NCBI GenBank assembly: GCA_006969385.1
Contig: CP030884.1
Coordinates: 2,480,001 to 2,544,000, forward strand
Source of the DNA: Planctomycetaceae bacterium
GTDB lineage: Bacteria; Planctomycetota; Phycisphaerae; UBA1845; UTPLA1
Direction: 5' to 3'
Length of the DNA: 64,000 bases
Shown here: one piece after another, positions 52,296-62,500 of the stretch
Numbering within the stretch: position 1 is the first letter of the stretch
Layout: each line of letters begins with the position of its first letter
Program-made: the position numbers and the translations under genes
Notes under the pieces: generated by a model
Seen by the model: the letters and a program-made list of their open reading frames with translations, nothing else
Databases searched by the model: none
Told to the model about the DNA's origin: nothing

Positions 52296-53516
52296 ATGCC
52301 GCCGTCCGACACGCAACAATCCGAGGCCATGTCCGCCGACTCGACGCCGGAACCGCCGTCGAACGAGGCGCCTGCGCCGAATACGCCCGATGCGTCATTG
52401 ACCGACGTCGATGATCTGCTCGAGCAGGTGCAGAACCTGACGCAGGACATCATCGAAGACGCGTCGACAACTGCGGATTCAATCGAAGCTGACGATTCGA
52501 TCGAAGCTCAGCCGGGCCCGTCGTCTGCGCTGCCGCCGGTGCTGGAGCTTGCGACAAACGACGAGGAATTAGAGGCTTCCGACGAGGCCGACGCGGACAT
52601 GGAGATCGACGCGATTGGCGAGTCTGAAATCGATATGGGAGCTGACGGTGACGTCGAGGCCGCTTCGAATGCCGACGACAAAGCTGATGGGGATGGTGTC
52701 GTTGGGGTAACGGAGGATGCAACTACGGTCGAAGCGGCTAATGCGCCCAGCGAATCCGACGACGAAGCATTTGCTATTCTCGATTCACTTCAATCTGAAA
52801 CCCAAATGCCGGACGGCGTCTTGGAGGTCGATCCCGAAGGCCAGCTTGTCGGGTCGGCGGTCGACGCGAGCAATTCGGATATCGCTGACGCGGACACCAA
52901 CACTCGGCCAGCCGGTGAGCTTGAAGACGGGCCGACCGAATCGCTTAGGCAGAACGGTATCGATGACGCCGATGGCACCGCAGCGAATCGCACCATCGGT
53001 GTCGCCGAATCGTCGGTCGACGATGACGCGGAATTGCCCGACTTGCTTCAAGATCCCGACGGTGAAGAAGCGCCCAAGGTTCAATCGGTCTTAGTTCCAA
53101 CCGGGACCGAAGACATTGCAAGTAAAGAGATCGCGACGGAAGCAGCTGCGACCCCCGTCGAAGCGACACTATCAAAGGATTCGCATAAGGGCACGAGGCA
53201 ACCGGGCCCTCGTTGGTGGCGCGTAACGCATCTTCTCCTGCAAAAGGCTATTTATCGCGTTCGCTACAGCGTCACGCATCCGGCTCAACTATTGAAGAGC
53301 ATCATGGCGGCACCGCGATATTTATTCGCAGTATTCGATCGCGGTTTGGCTTGGATGGATCGACCCTTCGCCGAAATGAGCCCGCAAAAGAAGCAACTCA
53401 TCGGCATCGTCGCGCTGGCCACGTTGCTGGCCGGCGTTTTGATTTGGGTCTTGCCGATGATCGCGTTTACAAATCCATTTGAAGGCATGTCGCGCGGAAT
53501 ATCGAGTGGACCGTAA
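52296..53516 (+). CDS. Acidic low-complexity protein with C-terminal membrane anchor
   Basis: 406 residues. Residues 1-285 are strikingly rich in Asp, Glu, Ala and Thr with almost no hydrophobic core (ASDEADADMEIDAIGESEID), likely disordered. Then a basic, aromatic block (PGPRWWRVTHLLLQKAIYRV, VTHPAQLLKSIMAAPRYLF) and one transmembrane segment at about 364-385 (QLIGIVALATLLAGVLIWVL). GGGAGAG precedes ATG 52296. Layout suggests a tail-anchored scaffold with a long acidic cytoplasmic arm. No family recognised. Starts 103 bp from the divergent rsmE. Confidence 0.65.
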   Translation: MPPSDTQQSEAMSADSTPEPPSNEAPAPNTPDASLTDVDDLLEQVQNLTQDIIEDASTTADSIEADDSIEAQPGPSSALPPVLELATNDEELEASDEADADMEIDAIGESEIDMGADGDVEAASNADDKADGDGVVGVTEDATTVEAANAPSESDDEAFAILDSLQSETQMPDGVLEVDPEGQLVGSAVDASNSDIADADTNTRPAGELEDGPTESLRQNGIDDADGTAANRTIGVAESSVDDDAELPDLLQDPDGEEAPKVQSVLVPTGTEDIASKEIATEAAATPVEATLSKDSHKGTRQPGPRWWRVTHLLLQKAIYRVRYSVTHPAQLLKSIMAAPRYLFAVFDRGLAWMDRPFAEMSPQKKQLIGIVALATLLAGVLIWVLPMIAFTNPFEGMSRGISSGP

Positions 53517-53564
53517 TCGACGCCGGTGCGGTCCTTGCTGGCAATTCCCTAAAACGAAGGCCCT

Positions 53565-53602
53565 AAAAAAAAAACGCCGCTCAAGTGAGCGGCGCTTTCT
53601 AT
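53565..53602 (-). terminator. Bidirectional terminator, strong on the minus strand
   Basis: CGCCGCTCA / TGAGCGGCG (9-bp stem) preceded by about ten A on the plus strand, i.e. a T-tract for the minus-strand PEP-CTERM gene, with a weaker CTTT on the plus side for the acidic-protein gene. Confidence 0.85.
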
Positions 53603-53628
53603 TTGTTCAAAGTTCGCTGCGCTGTGTT

Positions 53629-54351
53629 CTAGCGTCGGCGTCGAACCAGTGCAATGCTGCCGAATGCAAGCAGCGACAGCGTCGCCGGCTCGGGAACGAT
53701 GTTAAACGTACTATTGACAGTGGCTTTATCGCCCGGGCTAACGGTGAACGTGTGCACGATGCTTACTTCGCTCAGGAAACCGACCGCCGGACCCACTTCA
53801 CCAAAGTAGTTGTCGAAGTCAGCGGTAACAGCGAAGGGCAAAGGAGCCGGGCTAAGCGAATAAGGATCATCGAACAAGGTGCGAGCGACAATTCCACCAT
53901 TGATTTCGGCAGAATAGATCGGATTCGAACCATCGGTGGACATCGTCGCTGAACCGCTACCGTTTGCGTCGGAAATCGTGATTGCTGTTCCACCATCAAT
54001 CGTTGTGGAGCCGCCGGTGTTAAATGCGGTTGCCATGTTGACGGTGAGTGTAAATGTCTGATCCGTTGGCTGCATGTTGGTGACGGCGAAGTTACCAGCA
54101 ATGAACGGATCTGCATCGAAGAATACGTCCGTCCATTCCATCAACCAATTGCCGGGATTCATGGCATTGTCGTCGGGCACGTTAAACGTCGGCGAACCAT
54201 CGGCGTTAGCACCGATGTCGGCAATCGTAGTTGTTTGTCCGTTGCCCCACGTTAAGTCGATTGTCGCACCGAGAAACGGATTTTCGTTCGATGCAATTGC
54301 GGGCGTCGTGGCAAGTGCAACCACAACTACTGCAAGCAGCTTCTTCAACAT
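53629..54351 (-). CDS. PEP-CTERM sorted secreted protein
   Basis: 240 residues from ATG 54351 (AAGGAAAT upstream). Signal peptide 1-20, then a beta-rich Asn/Thr/Gly mature domain and, at the C-terminus, the exosortase signal: VPEPATLSLLAFGSIALV followed by RRRR. Such proteins are cut and anchored by exosortase (EpsH/XrtA-like), usually as parts of extracellular matrix. No exosortase is in the window. Divergent neighbourhood and own terminator suggest a monocistronic gene. Confidence 0.9.
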   Translation of the reverse strand: MLKKLLAVVVVALATTPAIASNENPFLGATIDLTWGNGQTTTIADIGANADGSPTFNVPDDNAMNPGNWLMEWTDVFFDADPFIAGNFAVTNMQPTDQTFTLTVNMATAFNTGGSTTIDGGTAITISDANGSGSATMSTDGSNPIYSAEINGGIVARTLFDDPYSLSPAPLPFAVTADFDNYFGEVGPAVGFLSEVSIVHTFTVSPGDKATVNSTFNIVPEPATLSLLAFGSIALVRRRR

Positions 54352-54732
54352 TACCAAATTTCCTTTTTATCCCCCCCTGCAGCGACTTGCCGCAGAGATA
54401 TGTTTGCTTCCAGAGCGAATTCCCCCTCGCTCAACCTCGAAGGATAACCGAAGCAGGCGACTTTTTGCAATATTTGCTGCCGATAAGCAATGTTAAATTT
54501 CTATAATTAGTGACGGGCAAAAATGACGCTAAGTATCGAAATTTTCGTGCGTTAGCACACAGAATTGGTTGCCCACGAACGGTTATGTGACGCCGGTCGT
54601 CTGAATTGCGGTTCGGACCATATTTCGGGGTCGCTTATTGGACCGTAACGACGAAAAAATCCCCGCCGGATTAGGGCGGGGATTTAGGATTTACATAGTT
54701 GTTGTTCGGGCATAGAGCAGGGCGATCCGGGC
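54352..54732. other. Intergenic region between PEP-CTERM gene and clpN-like gene
   Basis: 381 bp without gene. Contains the terminator at 54653-54684 and an A+T-rich tract (54480-54530) that probably holds the PEP-CTERM promoter on the minus strand; boxes not assigned. Confidence 0.5.
54653..54684 (-). terminator. Terminator of the Clp-N gene
   Basis: AATCCCCGCC / GGCGGGGATT (10-bp stem, 6-nt loop) with A6 on the plus strand, i.e. a U-tract for minus-strand transcripts. Confidence 0.9.
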
Positions 54733-55467
54733 TTATTCGGCAGGTACCGGTACGACCACCTGATCCTTCGTCAACTCGTCGCGCACCCAATCGAGCGTCA
54801 CGCCCTTGGGCCCAAGCATCCTGGCAACGGGCGAGTCCTCTTCGCGGAGCAATGCGAGCAGCAGGTGCTCATCCTCGATCTCGCCGTGACCCAAGCGGTT
54901 GGCGGCATCGACGGCGAGCACGAGCAGGTGCCAAAAGCGCGTCGAGCGAAACGCCTTGGATAGTTCCTGCTGGTGCAACCATTCGATCGGGTTCTGCGAT
55001 GTCGTAATACCGTGATGCTGATCGTGATCGATGCTGGCCAAATGTTCGAGAATGTCTTCGCGCACCGCTTCGATCTTGACACCGTGCTGCGTAAGCGCGT
55101 CGGCGGGAATATTGTGGCCTTCGCGCAAAATGCCGAGCAGGATGTGCTCGGTGCCGATGTAGTGATGGCCCAATTTGCGGGCTTCGTCGATGGCGAAGTG
55201 CAAACACTTGCGCGTGTCGGCGCGTTGCGCCATCTTCACCTGATGCAATTCTTTGTTGCCGGGCTTCACCGACGACTTCACATCTTCGCGCAGCGTATCG
55301 AGATCGACGCCGAGATGCTTGAGCACCATTGTCGCAACAGCGTGGTCGAGCGACAGAATCGCCAACAGGATGTGCACGGGGGCAAGGTAGTCGTGATGCA
55401 GTTTGATCGCTTCGTGGTTGGCCAAGGCCATGGCGCGGCGAGCGCGTTCGTTAAACCGATTATGCAC
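54733..55467 (-). CDS. Clp N-terminal repeat protein lacking AAA+ domains
   Basis: 244 residues from GTG 55467 with AGGGAG 9 nt upstream. Residues about 1-75 and 80-150 are two Clp-N repeats in tandem (NRFNERARRAMALANHEAI, LAPVHILLAIL; then DEARKLGHHYIGTEHILLGIL), and 175-230 holds a third partial one (DAANRLGHGEIEDEHLLLAL). No Walker motifs follow. Clp-N domains bind substrates or adaptors of ClpC/ClpB, so this could be an adaptor or decoy for ClpC. Encoded 210 bp downstream of fusA on the same strand, separated by a terminator hairpin. Confidence 0.85.
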   Translation of the reverse strand: MHNRFNERARRAMALANHEAIKLHHDYLAPVHILLAILSLDHAVATMVLKHLGVDLDTLREDVKSSVKPGNKELHQVKMAQRADTRKCLHFAIDEARKLGHHYIGTEHILLGILREGHNIPADALTQHGVKIEAVREDILEHLASIDHDQHHGITTSQNPIEWLHQQELSKAFRSTRFWHLLVLAVDAANRLGHGEIEDEHLLLALLREEDSPVARMLGPKGVTLDWVRDELTKDQVVVPVPAE

Positions 55468-55591
55468 GGGTCTTTCTCCCTGAGATCGAAATGGATGAGG
55501 CAGTCATCTGGCCGACCGCAGTCGCGCCAACCGAACGGCATGGGGCCATCATCGAGATTGCGCCCACCACACCGATGAAAATCTAACACAA

Positions 55592-55660
55592 AAGGCCGCC
55601 CCTGCCGATGGTCGCCGATGCGTTTCGCAGCGTGGCGGAGAGCCGGGCAGGGGAGGCCTT
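55592..55660 (-). terminator. Long hairpin downstream of fusA
   Basis: AAGGCCGCCCCTGCC pairs with GGCAGGGGAGGCCTT (one mismatch over 15 bp), enclosing a smaller dyad; AAAA precedes it on the plus strand, giving a short U-tract in fusA transcripts. Confidence 0.75.
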
Positions 55661-55676
55661 GAGGAAATTGCGGAAT

Positions 55677-57770
55677 TTAAGCGTTCTTGGCGGCTTGCTC
55701 TTCCTTCACGCGGGCCACGATTTCTTCCTGAATGTTGCGCGGCACACGCTTGTAGGAATCGAATTCCATCGTAAAGCCGGCCTTGCCCTGCGACATCGAG
55801 CGTACGTCGGTCGCATAACCGAACATCGCGCTCAACGGCACCTGGGCCTTGACGATCGTCAACGGGCCGCTGGTCTCTGTCTGTTGGATCATACCGCGGC
55901 GGCTGCTGAGGTCGCCGATGATCGAACCCTGAAACTCGTTCGGTGTTTCGACTTCGACGCTCATGATCGGTTCCAGCAAGACGGGCTTGCTCTTGAGGAA
56001 CGTTTCCTTGAACGCGTCGCGCGCACAAATTTGGAACGCCATATCCGACGAGTCCACCGCGTGCGACGAGCCGTCTTCCAAAGTCATCTTCACGCCGATG
56101 ATTTCGTAACCGGCCACCGGCCCCTTCTTGAGGCTGTCCTGGAAGCCCTTATCGACCGACGGGATGTATTCCGTCGGGATGCGACCCCCGAAGACCTTGT
56201 TCTCAAATTCGTAGGGCTTGTCGAAGCCTTCCGGCAACGGTTCCAGCTTACCGACCACGTGGGCGTACTGACCCGAACCACCGGTTTGCTTCTTGTGCTT
56301 GTAGTTGTATTCGACGGGCACCGTCGGCGATTCGCGATAGCTCACGCGCGGCTGACCGACTTCGAGTTCGCACTTGTATTCGCGGCGAATGCGCTCGCAA
56401 TACACATCGAGGTGCAACTCGCCCATACCCGAAATAATCGTGTCGCCGGTTTCTTCGTCGGACGACAAGCGGAACGTCGGATCCTCTTTCGAGAATCGGT
56501 TGAGCGCCTTGGCCATCTTGTCGCGATCTTTGGTGCTCTTGGGCGCGATTGACAGCGAGATGACGGGGTCCATCACGTGCATGGATTCCATCGTCCAATT
56601 GATGCCGGCGCCGAGGAACGTATCACCGCTCACGCAGTCGATACCGACCACCGCCACGATATCGCCGGCACCGGCGGTATCGATTTCTTCGCGATCGTTC
56701 GCGTGCATGCGCAGAATACGACCGAAGCGATACATCTTGCCATCGCGCGCGTTTTTGTAGCGTTCGCCGCGCACCATCTTGCCTTGGTAGATGCGCATGT
56801 AGGTCAACTGGCCGAAGGTTTCGTCGACCAGCTTAAATGCCAGCGTAACCAGCGGCTGATCATCTTGGGGCTTGATCGGCGTCTTGGCTTCCTCGTTGTC
56901 CATATCGAGCGCGTATAAATCGCGATCGAGCGGCGACGGCAGGTAGCGCGTCATGGCGTCCAGCAGCAACTGCACGCCCTTATTCTTGTAAGCCGAGCCC
57001 ATCAATACGGGCGTGAAGTCGTTGGACAGTACGCCGCGCCGAACGATGCGGTGGATGAGTTCCTCGTCCGGTTCCTTTTCTTCCAGCATCATTTCAAGCA
57101 GGTCGTCGTCGAACAGCGACAAGGCGTCGAGCATTCCCGTGCGAGCGCCCTTGGCTTCTTCGACCATGTCCGCGGGGATATCTTCCCAGCGCACCTTTTC
57201 GCCGTTATCGCCATCGAAGTATGCAGCCTTCATCCTGACGAGGTCGACAATACCTTCGAGCTTGTCGCCCACGCCGATCGGCAACTGCATTTGAATCGCC
57301 GTCAGGCCCAGCTTCTCTTCGAGGCCTTTAATCGCGTTAACCGGGTCGGCACCGGCGCGGTCCAGCTTATTGATAAAGCAGATGCGCGGCACGCCGTAGC
57401 GCTTCATCTGACGGTCGACCGTGATCGACTGCGACTGCACACCGGCCACTCCACAGAGCACGAGAATGGCACCGTCGAGCACGCGCAGCGAGCGCTCGAC
57501 TTCGACGGTGAAGTCCACGTGGCCGGGCGTGTCGATAATGTTGATCGTGTGATCTTTCCAGGAGACCTGGGTCGCGGCGGAGGTAATGGTGATGCCGCGC
57601 TCTTTTTCCAGCTCCATGTGGTCCATCTTGGCGCCTTCGCCTTTGACCTCTTGGATTTTGTGGATCCGACCCGCGTAAAAGAGGATGCGCTCGGTCAGCG
57701 TCGTCTTACCCGAGTCGATATGGGCGGAAATCCCAATGTTGCGCATCTGGGCCAAGGGGGAATCGCTCAT
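55677..57770 (-). CDS. fusA: Elongation factor G, spdEFG1/mtEFG1-type
   Basis: 697 residues from ATG 57770; ATGs at 57818 and 57815 give a longer tail. GTPase with G1 [10 protein letters not shown]2 GITIT, G3 DTPGH, G4 NKLD; domain IV carries the GGSGQYAHV loop. Instead of the usual EVHDG..TMDWM, switch region sequence is [19 protein letters not shown], close to mitochondrial EF-G1 and to the spd EF-G1 of spirochaetes, planctomycetes and deltaproteobacteria. Those lineages use a second EF-G for ribosome recycling; none is seen here. No rpsL/rpsG neighbours. Catalyses translocation. Confidence 0.93.
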   Translation of the reverse strand: MSDSPLAQMRNIGISAHIDSGKTTLTERILFYAGRIHKIQEVKGEGAKMDHMELEKERGITITSAATQVSWKDHTINIIDTPGHVDFTVEVERSLRVLDGAILVLCGVAGVQSQSITVDRQMKRYGVPRICFINKLDRAGADPVNAIKGLEEKLGLTAIQMQLPIGVGDKLEGIVDLVRMKAAYFDGDNGEKVRWEDIPADMVEEAKGARTGMLDALSLFDDDLLEMMLEEKEPDEELIHRIVRRGVLSNDFTPVLMGSAYKNKGVQLLLDAMTRYLPSPLDRDLYALDMDNEEAKTPIKPQDDQPLVTLAFKLVDETFGQLTYMRIYQGKMVRGERYKNARDGKMYRFGRILRMHANDREEIDTAGAGDIVAVVGIDCVSGDTFLGAGINWTMESMHVMDPVISLSIAPKSTKDRDKMAKALNRFSKEDPTFRLSSDEETGDTIISGMGELHLDVYCERIRREYKCELEVGQPRVSYRESPTVPVEYNYKHKKQTGGSGQYAHVVGKLEPLPEGFDKPYEFENKVFGGRIPTEYIPSVDKGFQDSLKKGPVAGYEIIGVKMTLEDGSSHAVDSSDMAFQICARDAFKETFLKSKPVLLEPIMSVEVETPNEFQGSIIGDLSSRRGMIQQTETSGPLTIVKAQVPLSAMFGYATDVRSMSQGKAGFTMEFDSYKRVPRNIQEEIVARVKEEQAAKNA

Positions 57771-58560
57771 AGTGTCGTACCTTTGTTTCTTCTGTTCCTG
57801 TGTGAGCGTGCTCATCATCTGTCTTCTGCCTGTAGCCGTTCGCTGCACGGTGCAGCGGGGCGGCGCTTTGCTTGATGGTTCACCACAAATTCACATCCCA
57901 CGCGGTGCGGATGAACCGGTCCCGCCCGCGAAACCCAGATACGTTAAAGGACGCTGCGTCCATATCGGTCTGCGGCCGGTAAGTTTTTGGTAATTTTATT
58001 GTTAGGACTCCGCCAGCGTCGGAGCGGTGACCCCGGGATCTGTCTCGACCGCTCCCTGGCGGGCGGACCGGTCAGGCGGGAAATCAACCGTAACCTTTTG
58101 ATTCACAAGGCCTGCGGGGCGGCCTGCACCCCAAATATGGGCCCATGAAACCATATAAGGTAGTAGCGCTGAGCACGCTGTCAAGCAGCGCCGTCAGACT
58201 GACGCACAATCATTGGTGGGCCGTGCCCAGCTAGTTATCGGGCTCTTGAGGGCCGGTAAGCGCTGAGTTCGCGTTTTCGGTCTGATTGGGCGTCGTACCC
58301 TCGTAGCGGTCCCACAACACGAAGGCGATTGTAAGAGAAGCGACCCATCCGTGGTTTCTGCAAGCCGAAATCAATAACCATTGAAAACACTCGGACATTG
58401 TGCCATGAGGCGCCCGTCTCAGTCTGCCGAATTGAAGCCGAGACCAGTTGGGTTCATCCTGTTCGGAGGATAGGAATATCGCGCCAGCATGAATCGACCG
58501 ACTCCAGTTTCTAATCTGGAGCCAGCGGTCGACCGGCTAGGGTGGCTGAGTGTTGGTCAA
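57771..58560. other. Leader/intergenic region of fusA and pseudopilin gene
   Basis: 790 bp without gene. Contains a compound hairpin at 58010-58062 and a CTCCAG...CTGGAG dyad at 58502-58520, neither followed by a T-tract on a coding strand. The fusA promoter is not identified. Confidence 0.5.
58010..58062. other. Compound hairpin upstream of fusA
   Basis: CCGCCAG pairs with CTGGCGG and, inside it, GGAGCGGT with ACCGCTCC, with CGTC unpaired on one side. It would lie about 240 nt upstream of the fusA start on the leader strand. No U-tract, so not an ordinary terminator. Confidence 0.5.
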
Positions 58561-59070
58561 TCAATAACTCTCGTGACCGGAGGTGTTTGCTGAAATTTCA
58601 AAAGTATTGGTATTGAAGTACCAGCCGGCGGTACCGGACGGCGGCGACCCGGTCCCAAATTGCACCTTGGCCCCGTCCGCGGAGTTGGCAGAAAAGGGAT
58701 TGGACGGCATGGATTTCAGGTACGGGCCGAGTTTGGGGGTGCCCGGTCCGAATGCCCCATTACCCTTGGTCTTGGTCGTTAGCCTTAGGCTGAAATTATC
58801 CGTGTTGGTGTCCGTATTCCTATTTGGCAGCATGTGCGGGGCTCTGCCATCGTGTTCCAACACGTACTGACTGATCGCCGAGCGAAGAACCCGAAGGTTG
58901 GCGGTGAGATTAGAGCGTTTCGCATCTTCAGACGCATCAGTGAAAAAGGGAACGACTACGGCGGCAAGTATTCCCAATATAACGACGACGATCAGCAGTT
59001 CGACGAGCGTGAACGCGCGGTCGGGCGGCGTGATTTGACTTCGAAGTTGTCGCCGTTCGCCGATTCGCAT
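58561..59070 (-). CDS. Type II secretion/type IV pilus pseudopilin
   Basis: 169 residues from ATG 59070. A basic leader, then the prepilin peptidase site and hydrophobic N-methylation helix: DRAFTLVELLIVVVILG. Residues about 45-90 carry the alpha-helix (DAKRSNLTANLRVLRSAI), and the rest is a globular head with G/N-rich loops ending GWYFNTNTFEISANTSG. Resembles GspG/PilA-type pseudopilins, possibly the major one for the PilB/PilT system 34 kb away. Upstream frame extension is not pilin-like and was rejected. Confidence 0.85.
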   Translation of the reverse strand: MRIGERRQLRSQITPPDRAFTLVELLIVVVILGILAAVVVPFFTDASEDAKRSNLTANLRVLRSAISQYVLEHDGRAPHMLPNRNTDTNTDNFSLRLTTKTKGNGAFGPGTPKLGPYLKSMPSNPFSANSADGAKVQFGTGSPPSGTAGWYFNTNTFEISANTSGHESY

Positions 59071-59511
59071 ATCGAAGTTGGCCCAATCACTGCCGCCCGA
59101 CCGCGTCGGTCGGGCCCCTCGGTCATCCGTTGCGCTCTGGTGGAAATGACCCCCGTGGCAATCTCCCCAATCCCCGAGTGAAATCGGATAACGGCATGAG
59201 CTCATTTATATGAGTGGGGCTGACGAGCGGTACACGTCGCCTGCATTATTGGCCATGCTCGCAAGCGAGTGGTAACGGCCAATAAACCGTAAGCGGTAGA
59301 TGCACGTCGCGCTCGAAACCTGCCGCGTAACTGAAGTGATTTGCAGACCGCTTGTTATCGTCCGTTCTTAACGTCCGCGTTGCATCATTTAAACGCTTAC
59401 CGTAACTGCTTCCGCCCGATTTTCTAGGTAATCGCTTATTGCGAATGCGATAGTAGACTCGGGGCGAGGCCCGCGTCGGGAGCGCTGCTTCAAAAGGAAG
59501 CGGGTGGGGAA
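59071..59511. other. Intergenic region between pseudopilin and FG-GAP giant
   Basis: 441 bp without gene. Divergent promoters are expected. GTGGGG 5 bp before ATG 59512 is the only clear signal. Confidence 0.4.
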
Positions 59512-62500
59512 ATGATTCAAATCACTGCATTGGAAAAAGCGTATTGCGCGGTTGTCATTGCAATCACTAATTGCGATGGTGGTCTGCGAAGATTATCACA
59601 TCGGTCAGTAACACGGCGCTGCTTTTTCTACTCTTGCCTAATCTTCGGATTCTTAGCAACTTCAATCTCGACGACGCATGCCGATTTCACCAATGTGACC
59701 AGCAGCGCAGGGCTCGGCAATCTCGACGGTGAATACGGCGTCGCCTGGGGCGACTACAACAACGACGGTTTCATCGACTTCTACATCACGGGCGCGGATC
59801 GGCTCTATCGTAACAACGGCAACGGTACATTTTCGTCCGGCCCGTCCATCGCTGGTGACGATCGCGGCGTGCATTGGGGGGATATCGATAACGATGGCGA
59901 CATCGATATCGGGACAACGTGGGAGTTGTATCTATGCCGCAACAACGGTGACGGTTCCTTCACACAACTTTCCAATTCCGCCGTTGGTTTCACGTCAATC
60001 AACAACTTGGGCGATTTCGCCTGGTTGGACTACAACAAAGATGGAAATCTCGATTTGTGGGCACCCAACGGTAGTAGCCCGTACACGTACATGTATGCTG
60101 GTTACGGCAACGGTACCTTTGCCGGCGTTAGGGGCTCGACGATTGGCCTAACGGCGAATACCAACGGTGAAGCGACGGTCGTTGCCGATTTTGATAATGA
60201 TGGCGACATCGACATCCTCTATCGCGGCTCAAGCGTCTTCCTTTTTCGCAATAACGGTGACGGCACCTTCACCGACGTAACGTCTAGTACGGGTGTCAGC
60301 TTGTCAGGATACGACGATGGCTACAACGGAACCGCCTTCGGTGATTACGATAATGACGGCGATCTTGATTTGTACGGTGGCCAGAATGGAGCCAATAAGC
60401 TCTATCGCAACAATGGCAACGGCACGTTTACCGACGTTACCACGACTGCCGGCGTGGCGGGCAATTCGAAGGATACCAAAGGCGTCGCTTGGGGCGATTA
60501 CGATAACGACGGTGATGTCGATCTTTACGTAGCCCAGCGCGCCGGCTCCAACCATCTATTCCGCAACAATGGCGACGGCACCTTCACCGATGTTGCGGCG
60601 TCGGAAGGTGTTGCTGATGGTTCGACATCTGAATCACGCGGGGTTGCTTGGGAAGATTTCGATAACGATGGCGACCTAGACCTTTTACTTGCCAGCGACG
60701 GTAGTGATAGCAAGTTGTATCGCAACGACCTGAATAATAGCGATTATCTGCGTATTCGTGTGGTCGGCGCCGGGTCGGGGGGGACGAACACCGCCGGCAT
60801 CGGCGTGCGCGTCGATGTTTACGATCAGGCGGGCACGAGCTTTATCGCCTCGCGCACTATCGGAAATGCAATGGGATACGGCTCGTCCGAGCCGCTCTGG
60901 GCGCATTTTGGTGGCTTGAATGCGAGTACAATCTATACCGTCCGGGCATATGTTCATAGCCGACCGCTCAGCAATCCGTTGACCGTGCAACTGCGACCGA
61001 GCGATGTTACGACAACCATCGGGGCGACTGCGATTTCTCAGATGTACACGTTCGTTGAGCCGATCGTGGCAGCCGACGTTCCGTATGCGATCGATTTCGA
61101 GTCGAGCATCGGCGAGGAATGGTCGGGGTTGACGACGGCAACCGACTACGACGCCGATTTCACCACCTTCCTGGGTCGTTTTAGCTCGGTGGGGGGGCCG
61201 TTCGCGCAACTACGGGTCAATACGACGGTCGGCGAAACCTACACCTTGACATTTGATCTGTATGCCATCGATTCCTGGGCGGGCGACAATACCAGCCACG
61301 GGCCAGATACCTTGCTCGTGGCGGTGAATGGTGTAACCAAGTTTTCGGAGACGTTTTCGCAACGACCGGACGATTTCCCGGCGAGCTACGAGAATCCGTG
61401 GGACGAAATGGGCCAGTTGGGTTTTGAAAACGGTAGCGTCGATAAAGACGGCATCTATCGCAACGTCACGGTGAGCTTTGTTGCCACCTCATCGGTGTCG
61501 ATCATTGCGTTTTCCGAAACGTTAGACGAAGGCGTGAATGACGAATCGGCGGGCATCGACAACGTCAGCGTTACCACCGCGCGCTTCGTTGACGTCAGCA
61601 CCGTTCGCGGCTTTGACATCATTACTTCATCCGATTCGACCTACGCCTCCGGCTTGCACTGGTTTGATGCCGATGGTGATGGCGACTTGGACGCGATCCT
61701 TGGTGGTAATCAATCCGAGCGAATGCTGAACGGTGGTTCGACGTTTGCTTCGTCTAACTTCGGTACCGGCAATGAACGGCGCCAACACGCATTATTTGAC
61801 GTGGATAACGACGGCGATGTCGATTTCTGGTCGGGCAACCATAGCAGTTACTACGAAGAGGCGTGTTACCGTAACGACGGATCGGGCGGTTTTAGCGATA
61901 TCGGCAATCTTGGCTTCAGCAATCCCAACAACAACGAAGGCGTGGCCGCTGCCGACGTCAATCGCGACGGCTGGTGCGATATCGTGCACTTCTGCGAAAA
62001 CGACAACTGGATCGGCCATCATCAGGGTGACCCGGGGGCATCGCTGCCGAGCTTGGTCGGTACGAACGACGATAGCTACGGTCTAAGCGATAGCGGCGAT
62101 ATCGGTAACGGCGATTACGCCAGTGCCGGCGATGTCAACAATGACGGCTTTCTCGACTTCTTCTATCACTACAGCGGTGGTAAACTGTTCCTGAGCAATG
62201 GTGACGGCACGTACACCGAGAATGTGCGCGGTATCACCGTCACCACCGGCAACAGCGATAAGTTCGGCTCGGCTTGGGCGGATTACGACAACGATGGCGA
62301 TCTAGACTTGTTCGCGGCGCGCTGGGACGCGAACAACACCGGATACCTTTGGCGCAATGATGTGTCTTGGGGCGATACGCCATCGGGGAGCTTCAGCAAC
62401 CAGACGGCGAACGCCGCGATCAACGACGAGTCGGGTCAGTTTGGTTGCGCCTGGGGCGATTACGACAATGATGGCGATCTCGATCTTTACGTCGCCACGC

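Noticed and set aside
58140..58560. Possible small structural RNA upstream of the pseudopilin end
   Set aside because: Several short dyads but none with a recognisable SRP, tmRNA or 6S layout.
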